A stretch of 64,000 bases of DNA, taken from contig KE560971.1 of the NCBI GenBank assembly GCA_000442015.1, positions 1-64,000 of the forward strand, written 5' to 3'. The translations under genes and the position numbers were made by a program. This DNA is from Rozella allomycis CSF55 (Eukaryota > Rozellomycota). Positions 38,011 through 49,564 of the stretch are shown here, piece by piece. Every line of letters starts with the position of its first letter. The stretch's first letter is position 1. The notes under the pieces were generated by a model that was not told where the DNA came from, ran no database searches, and worked only from the letters and a program-made list of their open reading frames with translations.

Positions 38011-38134
38011 AATCATCAGAGAATTTTATCAGTTTTATTGAACATGTCATTGATATGAACAAAAAATTAATAATCAAATTTATTAACCTCAGCTCGGTCG
38101 GCTGAGTGTTTTGGCCAAGCCGTTAACTACAAAG
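38011..38134. mobile_element. Second copy of the 69-bp repeat joined to an opposite transposon end
   Basis: 38011-38079 repeats 37377-37445 almost exactly. It runs into CTCAGCTCGGTCGGCTGAG and ends GCCAAGCCGTTAAC (about 38120-38133), the inverted counterpart of GTTAACGGCTCGGC at 37639. This is the opposite terminus of the same transposon family. Confidence 0.6.
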
Positions 38135-38453
38135 GTTTAGTCACATGATAATTTTGTCCAAATATTTTAATTTAATACTTGAAATTATGTACAAAAATTT
38201 TATTTATTAGTTATTTAACGGCGAGACCTTAATAAGATTTGTTCGTGTGCACCTCTTCTGTTATATAACATGATACCCATTCCAAGACAAGCACTAACGG
38301 ATAAACTTGANTGATCGATTTGACAGAACGATTCCAAGTTCCATGTTTTGACGCTTATGTATCATAAATACTTTAAAATGATAATAAAATGTAAATAACT
38401 TTAAATGTTGCGTCAGATATTGGTGATCAATATTTCGAAAATTTACAAAAGTC
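38135..38453. other. Non-coding stretch upstream of the UBR1 first exon
   Basis: AT-rich, interrupted by a single-N gap at 38311. I see no gene in it. Its right end would hold the UBR1 promoter. Confidence 0.5.
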
Positions 38454-38717
38454 ATGGACTTGAAAGACTTTCTATATTTCACCGCACCAGTTCTTTACAA
38501 GGAATGTCTTGTTGAAAAGTATGCTCATCTTAATGAGCAGTATAATATTATGATTGATAATATACACAGTGAGTTATATCGATATCTAACTGGATCTGAG
38601 CATTATAATGAATATTTACCTGAGCCCAAAGTAATATCTTGCGGCCGAGTTTTTAAAAAATCGGAGCCAGTGTATAGATGCAAGTAAAATTTCCAGTTGA
38701 TTTGGAATAGGGATTGT
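38454..38717 (+). CDS. UBR1: UBR1, 5' part (first exon and start of UBR box)
   Basis: From ATG 38454 the frame reads MDLKDFLYFTAPVLYKECLV and ends CGRVFKKSEPVYRCK, the start of a UBR box (CGxVFxxGExxYxC). Removing a 27-nt intron (38687-38713) adds the first base of the next exon to give K-D-C just before the N at 38718. The continuation of the zinc finger (CMECFDWDAHKDHN) appears at 45314 in the same orientation. Only about eight residues are missing between the two parts, so these are halves of one gene separated by an inserted contig. Confidence 0.82.
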
Positions 38718-38718
38718 N

Positions 38719-39158
38719 ACATTTTCAAAACCCATCTGTCCTCTGGTTTTACTCTATCAATAAACTTCTCAACCACCTTAATTTGACCAAGAGCACATGC
38801 ATAGAGAAAGAAAGAGTCAAAATAATAAGTTGTGGAAAAAATCCAGTTGTATGCCTTTGAAAGAATCTTGTCTGTCAAAAATACATCTCCCTGTTTAATA
38901 AATAGACCGAAAAGGTCTAGTTTAATATCCAAAGGACCTGTTCTATAAATAGAGACGTATTTTGAGGCATCTATTTGTTGTCCAGACTTTATAGTTCTTT
39001 TCAATTGTAACTTTACTCCAACCTCATCTTGTTTGTCCCCTTCGACAAGATATATGAGATCACTTGCGTAGACACTTTTTTTCAGCGCATCTCTGCCACA
39101 TAATACATGTGAGAAGAGCAAATAAATAACCAGCAAAATGTGCATATCACGTTTCATG
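38719..39158 (-). CDS. Secreted protein with ankyrin-like segment, 3' end lost in gap
   Basis: The ATG at 39158 opens a signal peptide (MKRDMHILLVIYLLFSHVLC). The mature part includes DLIYLVEGDKQDEVGVKLQL and FFLYACALGQIKVVEKFIDRV, which looks like one ankyrin-type helix pair. The frame runs into the N at 38718; text beyond that belongs to UBR1 on the other strand. An upstream in-frame start would remove the signal peptide from the N-terminus, so 39158 is preferred. Function unknown; a secreted or lumenal role is inferred only from the leader. Confidence 0.6.
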
Positions 39159-39580
39159 GACCCTTGTAAAACCCTGGCATTGTCTGATAGATGTAAAGTG
39201 ATGGATTGTGTCAAGTGACAAGTTAATTTTATGGTCCGATGAAACTGATGTTTATTTTAATTCTCTAATTTATAGTGTAATCAATGTCTAATCTACCATT
39301 GTTTTTCTGAATTTTCGGAAATCCCCTGCATTTATTTTTTTCACTGCCTCAGCCACGACAGCGTTCTCTTAAGATCCTTAACCTTGTTTTGTTCGCAAAA
39401 CACCTCGTAGGTTTAAGATTGAGTCATAATGACGCTAAATTCGGTTAAACCAGAGTGCCTTTTCGCTATATTTACTGTTCAGTTGTAGTACTGTGCAGAC
39501 CATTGTGAAAGGACAAATTCTAACAAATAAAAATAATTTAATTCCCAATCTTTCGAAAAATTAAATGCTTAATAATTTAT
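39159..39580. other. Intergenic stretch, no gene seen
   Basis: Between two divergently oriented or tandem secreted-protein genes. I see no supported open frame or RNA gene here. Confidence 0.5.
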
Positions 39581-40108
39581 TTATGCTCTCTTGTACCACA
39601 AGGAAAAACTTGCGCTGTGCACGTAGTTAGCCCATCCTTCATATTGTACCCTAGGTTCAAATGTTATCTTCATTCCAGGTTGGACTGTTGGGAGGTCTGC
39701 ATCTGGCATTGTCCAAGTATATTTTTGAGGCACTCCTCTTAAATTTTCATCAGTGGACTTCGTATTACTATAAACGCCTTCAAATTTTTTCTTTTCATCG
39801 CCGTTATGAACAATTCTAACATCTGCTGTGGAGCTGCCGTCATGAGTGTACCATCCTTGATCATGAGACATCACGGTCAAGGTTACATTCAAAACCTTTC
39901 TAAATGAAACGTTTTCTGGGATAGAAATAGACAAGTATTCGCCTTTTGTATTGCCAGAATGATAGTGTGCTAACTTGTCAGAGGATGAAGTAATTTGGAT
40001 CTCTTTAGCAGGAGCTTCGTAAGAAACACTCATGCGTCCCGTTGGAATGAGGGTGGAAGACACAAAGAGAGTGTTGATAAATAGAAAAAAACTGACCAAC
40101 AACATCAA
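39581..40108 (-). CDS. Secreted single-domain protein with SHDQGW motif
   Basis: A 175-residue intronless ORF. A leader (MMLLVSFFLFINTLFVSSTL) precedes a likely beta-sandwich: GEYLSISIPENVSFRKVLNVTLTVMSHDQGWYTHDGSS, QKYTWTMPD and ending SASFSLWYKRA. The SHDQGW motif occurs, to my recollection, in uncharacterised fungal proteins; no function is assigned. It is close to another secreted-protein gene and upstream of tRNA-Trp. Confidence 0.7.
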   Translation of the reverse strand: MMLLVSFFLFINTLFVSSTLIPTGRMSVSYEAPAKEIQITSSSDKLAHYHSGNTKGEYLSISIPENVSFRKVLNVTLTVMSHDQGWYTHDGSSTADVRIVHNGDEKKKFEGVYSNTKSTDENLRGVPQKYTWTMPDADLPTVQPGMKITFEPRVQYEGWANYVHSASFSLWYKRA

Positions 40109-40312
40109 GAATTTTCAGACAAGGGTTTGATCTACTGAATCCTTTTTTACAGATCTGGTTTCCAAAAAGGAAAAAAAGACATAATTTCAATAAAGAATAA
40201 GGACTTAGGTTTAAAAGGTGGAAAAGAATGACTTGCTGCATACTTACAGTCTACTTTTACTCATTACCAAAAACAATATCCGTTATAAAAATTCCTTCAT
40301 TTTATGTGGCAT

Positions 40313-40385
40313 GGCTCTTTGGCGCAATTGGTAGCGCAATCGACTCCAGATCGATAGGTTACAGGTTCAAATCCTGTAGGGGTCA
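40313..40385 (+). tRNA. tRNA-Trp (CCA), intronless
   Basis: 73 nt fold into a cloverleaf: acceptor GGCTCTT/AGGGGTC with three G-T pairs, D stem GCGC/GCGC, anticodon stem ATCGA/TCGAT with loop CTCCAGA (anticodon CCA at 40346-40348), T stem ACAGG/CCTGT with loop TTCAAAT, discriminator A at 40385. A run of T follows at 40386, a usual Pol III terminator. Internal A box (TGGCGCAATTGG) and B box (GGTTCAAATCC) are present. Confidence 0.95.
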
Positions 40386-40467
40386 TTTTTTGCGTTTTGC
40401 AATCATAATTTAGCTTTTAAACTATTTTCGACCCTTTAGTTGAATTGTGCTCCTAGTAACCATTTCA

Positions 40468-42096
40468 ATGGTAAACAATATTATCACGTAAAATCAGTCG
40501 TCCAAAAAGTCTTCGGCTAAATCTAAAGCGTCCGCTGGATCAAAGAAAGGTTCAGCTGGATCGAAAAAAGGAGCGAGCGCAGGAAAAGAAGTGGCATCTA
40601 CTGGCCCCACGATTGAAGAAATGCAACAAAAATTGGAAGCTATGAAATTGGAAGTTGAAGCCGAAAAGGCAGAAAGAAACTATTTTCAATTGGAAAGGGT
40701 ATCATGATTGTTATTTCTTTACCAGGATAAAATTGCCTCGTTTTGGGAGATTGCAAAAAATGAGGCGGATTCTCTCAAGGCAGAAGTGAGAAACAAAGAC
40801 AAGGAGCTTGAAGAATTGGAAGATAAGCATCAAGTTGAGATAAAGGTAATTTTGTTCAGCGTTTACGACTTTAGGTGTATAAACAAAAAGTGAAACATTT
40901 ATTGTATGAATATCAAAACAATGTGACTCATTTACAACATGAGTCGGAACAAGCTCTGCAATTAGATCACGATGAAGCTGTGGAGAGAGAAAATGATCTT
41001 AAAAAAGACAAAAAAGCTTTAAAGTTAGAGCTGAAGGAGCTTGAGTTGGCAAATGAAGCAATAATCCGTGATTTGAAAGATAAGCATGATCAAGAAATAA
41101 CGAAACTACGACAGGACTTTGAACGAAGGCTAAAAGAAATGGGTTCAAAATATGAAAAGCGGATGAAAGTTTTAAGAGAAGACTTGGAATTGCGAAGGAA
41201 AAATGAAATTCATGAGATAGAGGAGCGAAAAAATACACAAATAAATACTTTGATGAAGAATCATGAGAAAGCATTTGCAGATATCAAGAATTACTACAAT
41301 GACATTACTCTGAACAATCTAGCATTAATCAATTCTTTGAAGGAGCAAGTTGAAGATATGAAGAAGAAGGAAGAAAAGAATGAAAAGCTGATGGCGGAAA
41401 TAACAACTGAAAATAAGAGACTCTCTGAACCATTGCAAAAGGCTCTTGAAGAGGGTGATACTTTGAAGAAGAAGCTTGAGCAGTATGACAAGGACAAGAA
41501 TTCTTTAGCCATGTCAAAAGCTCGCCTGAAATCTCTTGAAGAACAAATGAAGCAGATAAATTGGGAATATGAAGTGTTAAAACAAAAGAATGACTTGCTG
41601 ACCAACGAACGAGATAATATGAAAGCCAAGTTTGCGCAAGTCGCACATGAAGCCCAGCAAAAGGCGGGAATGAAGAGTGCCGTCTTGGAAAAGAAAATGG
41701 ATGCCTTGGTGGAACAATTAGAAAAGAAGGTACAATGATGATATGCAAAAAATAGGAAATTCAATTGAGCGAAATATTGAGGGCTTCTAATCTTGACCAA
41801 GGGGCTTTGGCAACTGTCAATAGAAAATTAGAAGAGGTATTAGAAGGAAAGAATAATACAATTCGTGATTTGCAAAACGAGCTTGCTAGACTGGCAAAAG
41901 TAAGGATTTAGATGATAATGAATAGGCATATAATGAGATGGTATTGATTGTAGAAGCGAAATTTACAGAGTATTCCATTCCTTCTGATGATCTTCATTTG
42001 AAAGCATATATATCAAAGAATAATCACACGAAGAATTTGGATAAAAACACCGCTAGCTTTATTACCAGTACAAGATCGTTTATCGCTACGCAATAA
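40468..42096 (+). CDS. DRC4: DRC4 / GAS8, nexin-dynein regulatory complex subunit
   Basis: Coiled-coil core of the N-DRC baseplate. The first exon is the start codon alone: ATG at 40468-40470 is followed at once by a 27-nt intron. A basic Ser/Lys-rich N-terminus, [23 protein letters not shown], then [24 protein letters not shown]-type and [18 protein letters not shown] lead to the family hallmark [25 protein letters not shown]. After LARLAK a 26-nt intron leads to [23 protein letters not shown]. The last part (SFIATQ-TAA) is shorter than in animals. Nearly the whole length aligns by eye with animal GAS8. Confidence 0.95.
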
Positions 42097-42205
42097 TAAT
42101 GAAATAAAAAATAGTTTTCTATGTTTTTCTATCCAGTCATGGTGAGAGTAATTAGATGAACAACCATGAAAATTCCAAATATCAATTGACAAAATCGATC
42201 GCGAG

Positions 42206-45047
42206 ATGGAGTATGTTCCCTTGGATCCAGAAGATTTAAATGAATCAAGCGTGCGTATAAACATGCCCAGACCTCAAAGATTAAGATCTTGGTCTGTTTT
42301 CGCACATGTAAATTGTATATTGTTTGCTAATCGAAGAAGGTTAAAGGTCACAAGACTGCAGTAGTAGGAGGATTTGCAGCTCTACTTTTACTTGTTACTT
42401 TCTCAGTACTGTTAGCTGGAAAATCGGCACCAAGTGGTGTTCCCGTGCCGTCTGTGCCAGATAAAGACTTTAACAAAATTATTAATGTTTGGACACCTTC
42501 AAAACATCGTAGTTATAAATTATGTTTCTTATAGGAAATGATCCAGATAGATTATTGCTTGGAGACATATATTCAGGAAAGTATCGGATATTCAAATATG
42601 ATGCTACATGGCAGAAATATAGTATTTGATTCTAATCTAATTTAAAAAGGAAATGAAAGCAATTGGATTATTCTTGTCGATGATGGGAATTTAATTTTGA
42701 GCAATGTGGAATCCAAAGAAAATGTTAAATTGATTTCAGCAACAGATTTATCAAAAGTATGATGGAACATTTAAGATTTACAGTTTGGATTAGTTCTGAG
42801 TTCATCCAGTCAAGTTAAAATTTCTCCTTCTACCAATTATGTGCTGATAATGAAAAGCTACAATAAAGTATGTTTGAACTGTAATAGATAAAGGCATGGA
42901 GGCATTCATCAACATCAACACATGTATTGTTTGATTTAAAAACCAGAGAAATGAAAGAATTCAACGAGGGAAATCCAGTTCAGGTTGTTGAGTGGCACAG
43001 CTCCATCGATACAATAGTAAAGCATAAAATACATGAAGAGAGGCATTTGTATCATTAGATAATAATTTGTATTTCCATGATGTCTTGAAAGATAAAACGA
43101 TTCAAGTAACGAATGACGGAGTAAACGAAAAAATATTCAATGGGATTGCTGATTGGGTTTACGAAGGTAGAAAATGATTCAAGCATTTCTTTAAGAGGAA
43201 ATCTTTATGAAAAGCAAAGCCTTTGAATGGTCTCCGGATGGAAAGTATCTAGCATTCTATAAATTTGATGATTCTGACGTTCCGAATATAAACTATTTAG
43301 AATTTGATCATGATTCATATTCGAAAATAAAATCAATCAAGTATCCAAAAGTAAATTTGTTGTATTATCCAATATAGCCTGGTCATCCAAATCCCTACGT
43401 TTCTTTGCACGTTTATTCTTTGGAGAAACAAACGTTAAGCCAAATTGATTTAGATAAAATTTATAAAAAAGAAAATAGAATTGTCAATGAACTAGTTTGG
43501 ATTGATAGTGAAAGATTTGTCGTTAGAGTTTTGAATAGAATTCAAAATGAGTCAAAATTGATTCTAATTGATGTTAGAAAACTTGAAGATTTACTTTTAA
43601 TTTCTTCTAAAATTTATGAAATTGACGGATGGATAGATTCAGTAGATTTTTTCTTTCAAGTTTAATACCAGAATGGAAAACTTAAAACATTCAAAACTAA
43701 AGAAGGAAAAATATTTTTATTAGACTTGAATAACTATAAAAATTACAATCATGTATATTTAATCGATGTAACTCAAAGCTCGATAGATCATTCACCTATC
43801 CTCTTAAGTGCCAATGAAAACGATTTCAAGTTTGATGTTTCTGAAATTTACGGTTACAATGAGCAAACTAATAAAGTGTATCTCAATCATTTTCCATTAA
43901 AATAGATACTTTGCTGCTGCTAAACCATCGGCTACAAATCTTAACCTCTTTGCATCATCCTTGGATGGGAAGGAATTGACTCAGGTCACCAGTGGAGACT
44001 CTTACTACACTGCTTCATTTAATCCAACCTTAGATTACTACTTTTTACATTACGAAGGTCCAAAAATCCCTAAAACATATTTGAAGAAGATGAACGACCC
44101 TGGTAATAATGCCAGTTTGATGTCATAGGATTTGAAAAGCTTATTGAAGACAATAAAGACTTTGAAGAAAACATAAAGGGAGTCAAATTGCCCTCAGTGG
44201 ATTATATTCAAATTCCTAGTGGAAAGTTGATGTTGAACGTAAAGGTTCTTTATCCTCCAGGGTTTAACGCGACACTTAAAAATTATTACCCTGTTTTTAT
44301 TCAAGTTTATAATGGGCCTTCAAGTCAAATGGTTACAAAGGAATATTCCAGATTTGAATATGGAACTCATTTGGCTTCAGCAGAAGATATTATTGTCGCA
44401 TATGTGGATGGAAGAGGTACAGCTAACAGAGGGAAGGAATTTAAAATGAGTGTTTATAAAAAGCTTGGCAAGTATGAAAGTGAAGATCAAATCGCTGCAG
44501 CCAAATGGTTTTCTGAATCGCCTTTTGTTCGTAAAAGTTGCATTGCGATTCAAGGTTGGGTAAATAATTGAAATTCATCATATTCAAGAGCTATGGCGGA
44601 TTCGTTGCCGCAAAAGTAATCGAAGCGAATAGCCCATACGTAAGAATTGGTGTCTCTGTTGCGCCAGTCACTAATTGGAAATTTTATGGTAATGAAAAGA
44701 GTTAAACTATTTTAGACACAATGTACACTGAGAGGTACATGGGCTTGTACAAAGATGCAAATATAGCCAATTATGAATCTTCTGCTGTGCAGTCAACATC
44801 CGGGTTCTTGAATTCGCGGTTTATGCTCATGCATGGTACAGGCGACGATAATGTTCATTTTCTGAATTCTGCGAGCCTAAGTCGCACTCTTCTTGATGGC
44901 GGTGTATACAATTTTGTGCAAAGGTATTATCCTGATTCTGACCACTCCATGAATAAAGATAGCAGGACAGCTGTTTGGGGTCCAATTTCGGAATTCTTAT
45001 TCGAAAGTTTTAAACTTGCATCATCAAACGAAAATAAAACATCTTAA
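42206..45047 (+). CDS. Dipeptidyl-peptidase IV family membrane serine protease (S9B)
   Basis: Type II membrane peptidase like yeast Ste13/Dap2, which trims Xaa-Pro dipeptides. Start ATG at 42206 (MEYVPLDPEDLNESSV) gives a short cytosolic tail with no leader. A 29-nt intron leads to the membrane anchor (AVVGGFAALLLLVTFSVLL). A beta-propeller-type middle region follows, cut by many small introns, with DSVDFFFQV and FKPS-like segments. The alpha/beta-hydrolase part carries the catalytic serine in GWSYGGF (created by a 29-nt intron after QGW), the aspartate in MHGTGDDNVHF and the histidine in YPDSDHSMN. TAA at 45045-45047. Full catalytic triad, so probably active in the secretory pathway. Confidence 0.9.
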
Positions 45048-45264
45048 ATGATAATTCTTAACAATTTGTAAACGTTAGCAACTTACGACAGTTAAAATTG
45101 GGACCTTTACTTGATTAAATACATTATTTTTGCTTTGTCAAAAAAGGTAAACAATAACATACATTTATTGGATCTTCTTCAAGAGCATTAGTCTCCAAAC
45201 ATTTACATTCGAAAATATTAATATAAATTATAAACTTTAAGGACTATGGTATAACGAATTATGT
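45048..45264. other. Non-coding stretch before the gap at 45313
   Basis: AT-rich 3' flank of the DPP gene. No gene seen. Confidence 0.5.
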
Positions 45265-45313
45265 ACAAGTCTCGCAGTGCTCGTTAAATCGGACGGGGAG
45301 TTTCTAATAATAN
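45265..45313. other. Copy of the foreign-looking stretch, ending at a single-N gap before UBR1
   Basis: ACAAGTCTCGCAGTGCTCG..., CGGACGGGGAG..., TTCTAATAATAN. Apart from one- or two-base indels this equals 4553-4604, in the same orientation and also ending at an N. UBR1 coding sequence starts directly after it. Confidence 0.7.
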
Positions 45314-48300
45314 TGCATGGAATGTTTTGATTGGGATGCACATAAAGATCATAATGTTACCTATCATTTGAGTTCGGGCGTTGGTGGTTGCTGTGATTGT
45401 GGTAAGAGATGCTGATAGGGATGAAAGGTGATCCGGAAGCTTGGAAACGGCCAATAAGATGTAAGAAGCATGGGATAGTTGTGCCATCCTCTCTTGATGA
45501 AATGGTATGAGAAAAAACATATTTTGATAAAAGGAAAACAATATGTTTAAGAAATTACCGTTTGAGGAGAATGCAAGATTGAGTGTTTCCACTGTGTTGA
45601 GTTACATAATTGAGAATATTAAAGACGTTAAAGCGAGAGAAGAAGAAGTTGATGAAGGGGAAATCGCTGTGATATTGTACAATGATGAAACCCACTCTTA
45701 CCAGCAAGTGATTGGAGTATTGCAAAGGGCCATAGGAGTGACCAAAGAACAAGGACAAAAAATGGCTGAAACTGTTGATAAAAGGGTAAAACGATATGAA
45801 TAACATGATAGGGAAGAGAGATTGTAATTGTGAATTCCAACGTTGATTTATGTCGCCAAGTGGCTGCGATAATTTCATCTATTGGACTTTATGTGGAGCT
45901 TAAGAATCCAATAAAGTTTTGCAGACAACAAATATGTTCGATTTTGTTGGATTGGTTGATTAAAGTTTGCAAGGGTCATCCAACGCTATGCCACATTGTT
46001 TCTCAAAAATTAGTTGAAAGCCAAGAAACATTGGACGTTTTACTGTTGAATGATATTCATCTTTGGAAGGAGATGAGAAATGGGATAAAAGAGATGTTGA
46101 TTAATTCATTGCTAGTTGATGCTGAATGTAGGAATGAGATGGCATTATCGTTTACAAGGTGTTATCGTGAATTAGCTAATCAATTTTTCCAGAATATTGA
46201 TAGAGGTAAATTCAGTAGAATAAAGTAAAAAGAGCCGGAAATGTCGATCATTTTCTTTTCAGTTCAAATATTTACAACGCCGAGATTAGCATTATTTGTT
46301 AGTGAAAAGGGATTTATATTTGAGATTCTTTCTATTCTAAAAGAACAATTTGAGAAATGTGTGAAGGATGGTGAATTTGATTGTGATCATGAATTTGTTC
46401 AATTGAAGAGATATATTCATGTTTTTCTTGATTTGAGATACTTTTTGTCTACAGATTCAGTCAAGGAATACGCCCGCTCAAACAGTGAATTAAGGAATGC
46501 TTTTTTGGAGTTCTTTAGTTTGTTCCAAGGGATTGACAAATTTAAGAGAGAAGAGCAAATCCATGTGGAATATGAATCAGACTCATGGGTGAATGCTTTT
46601 AATCTATCTTTGCAGCTTTCAAAAATCGTGACTCTAGTTTCTGAAATTTACAGAAATGAAATATCTTTTGAAATTGATTTTAAGAATGAAAATAAGAATG
46701 ATTTTGTAACATATACAATGATCATTTAGTTTAGATGGTTTCAAAGGATAGAATATCATTCCATTTGCCACTCCAATGGGTTTTTGGTGCTAGTCTATTC
46801 CATTGTAAGGCGATTGATAAAATTCCTGCGAATAGAATGAAGGAAATAATGGATGGGCCATTGAGTTTGTTTGTATTGGAATCGCAAGTGAGAAGTGGAA
46901 TGTGGGTGAGAAATGGATTTTCCTTGAGAAATCAATTATTGAATTTCTGTGGTATTCAAATGAGAGAAGCTTGTTTTGATCCATGTTTCTATTTAATTCA
47001 GCTTGGGGCCATAAATTTAGGATTGGATGAGTTTTATGAATTTGTGTTACAAAGATTTGAGATTAATTTTGAATTGAATGATTCTAATTTAGTTTTTGCT
47101 GTTGAAGATTTTCTCCAATTGATTATTATGATATTTAGTGAGAGAATGTGGCTTTGTGAGATGGATATTGAAAATGAAATAAAACGGGAGCTTGTGCATC
47201 AATTAATGCTTGGGCCAATTTCTTTTAGTGATTTGATTAAAAAAGTTCCTGAAAGACTTCAAAATCATTCTGATTTCTTGACAATCTTGAAATCACTGAC
47301 AACGTTTAAATTCCCAGATTCTATTAATGAGAATGGAGTTTATATTTTAAAGGATGAATTTTATTCATTGATTGATCCATTTTTTATTCATTATTCACGT
47401 AAAGATAAATCAAATCTTTATGAAAATTTGAAATCAATTGTGATTAAGCCACCGAAATTTAGGCCGCCAATTTTATTTGAAAATATTAATAATTTACTTT
47501 TTAATTCAATTTATTTAAATTTATTAATAAAGTGTTTTAATTTGTGTGTTGAGACTTCAAATGATTCACTGATTGATACGTTGGTGTATTCGTGGCAATT
47601 GTTGGGATGTTCATTGTTGGAGAATGAAGATTTGGAAACAAAAGAAGAAGTAATTTTAGTTTATGAAAATATTTTATCGTCAAGAAGAATGGAAATGTTT
47701 TCATCGCAAAGAAAAAGAATTGATTCAAGTCTTGAAGAGTTGAAGAAATTGAAAGATGAACATTTTTTGAAACCCTTGTTGAATAGAGTTGATTTTGATG
47801 AAGAAAATGTAGACAAGAGAAAATCCAAAGCGAATTTAAGAAGAAAGAAATTGATGGAAGAAATGGCCAAAGTTCAGCAATCAGCATTTTCTAAATTTGA
47901 AGAATATTTAACAGATGAAGAAGAAGAGCAAGAAGAAAATTATGAAATTTATCCGAGTTGGAATTTGCCAAGTGGAGTTTGCATTGTTTGCCAAGAAATG
48001 ACGAGTGAAAATTCAACAAATTTTGGATTTCTTTCGTTTGTTCAATCAAGTCGTCTCTTAGGATATCAAGGAACTTTTATTTCAACTTGTGGGCATTCAA
48101 TGCATTTGAATTGTTATTTCAATTACAAAAAGAATTCTCCGTCATCGTTGGAGTATCAATGTCCTCTGTGTAAAACTCTTTGTAATTGTATTTTACCAGC
48201 AACTCCTTTGCAAAGTTCTTTTTATGATGATTCTCCAATTTCAATCTTTGAATCTACTGATGTAAAATTATTAAAAGAGAATTTTGATATTCTGCTTGGT

Positions 48301-49351
48301 GGGCTTGAAAATTGTCTTTCTTTTACTGCATTATCTACCCTGGTTGAGAAATTTACAGTTGAATCAAATTTATCTTTAAATCGAATTGTTGTTTTGAAAA
48401 TGCTTTTAATTCTAGTTACCCTAAATTTTAAACTATCACAAAGAGGAAATTCAGAAGATACAAAGAGAAGTGATGAAGAAATCAACAGTCACAATCTGCT
48501 TGGAATTCATAATGAATTAATCAACAACGCTTCAAATGTTCAAAATTTTGTTGATCTTGTGGTTAAAATGCTCATTAAATCTCATCCAATCAATGGAAAA
48601 GAAAAATTCAAAAATGATTTCAAAATTCTTTTCAATATTTTCAATTCAAGAATTTACAATGAAGAAATTAAAGAAATTGAAGAAATTGAAGAAATAAAAA
48701 ATCAAAACTTAAATTTGTTTTTAAACGCAACTCTTTTGCTCTTCAATGTTCATTTCAATGATGAATGGGAAATTAAAGCTGAAGATTTATTAGATAATTC
48801 TCTTCATGTTCAATCTGAATTATCACCCTTGAAATTGATAAACTTTAAATCGTAAACTTGTTTGTTTCTTTAAATAGATTCAATTTAATCAATCTACCTG
48901 AAAGATTTGATTTACTTTTTAAATTCAGAGATGAAAACCCTTGTTTAACTTGTAAAAATATTCCTTATGATCCAGCCTTGTGTTTATTCTGTGGAAGAAT
49001 CCTTTGCTCTCGTTCTTATTGCTGCAACACTGGTGGGCTAGGCGAAGTTACAACTCACACAGAAGAGTAAACTTATTCCTTTCATTAAATAGACACGGCG
49101 TTGGTATTTATCTATTAATAAACTCTTGCATTATTTTAGTTCTTTACAGAGGAAAAGCTTGCTATTTACCTGCTCCATATCTCGATGAACATGGTGAATT
49201 AGACTTGGGTCTCAAAAAAGGAAGAATCCTCTTTCTCATTGAAAAAAGATATCTCGAAATTAAAAAAATGTGGATTCAACACAGATTACCAAACGTCATT
49301 GCAAGTAAACAAAAACATGAAGACAGATTCATCAATTGGGATTTTCTTTAA
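45314..49351 (+). CDS. UBR1: UBR1, N-end-rule E3 ubiquitin ligase, main part
   Basis: Recognises N-degrons and ubiquitinates them with a Rad6-type E2. The first exon continues the UBR box: CMECFDWDAHKDHNVTYHL and, across a 26-nt intron, GGCCDCGDPEAWK, giving its zinc ligands. Introns of 24-29 nt join a short ClpS-like region (IAVILYNDETHSYQQVIGVLQRA), helical blocks and FMVSKDRISFHLPLQWVF. The RING part is at 47970-48170 (GVCIVCQEM, STCGHSMHLNCYF, CPLCKTLCN). The cap domain ends with RILCSRSYCCN, CYLPAPYLDEHGELDLGLKKGRILFLIEKRY and INWDFL-TAA. The 5' exon is at 38454-38717. The sum is about 1,400 residues, shorter than yeast or human UBR1 (1,750-1,950). Confidence 0.93.
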
Positions 49352-49564
49352 TAAATTATTTTCATCTAAAGATTTTTCATATTTTTTCATATAAATTGCA
49401 GACAAATTTCTATTACTTTGGGAGTCAGGAATAACAAAACTTGATTTCCAATATCTATTATCTATACTACACAAAGAGTGCTCACTTAGCGCCAGATTAA
49501 GAAATGAAAAAGTTAATTGCAATATTTTCTAATGGAAAGTGTTCTAATTCTTTATTCATTTGTA

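Noticed and set aside
45555-45878. Minus-strand ORFs over the UBR1 5' region
   Set aside because: Shadows of UBR1 exons; no conserved domain and they cross UBR1 introns without effect.
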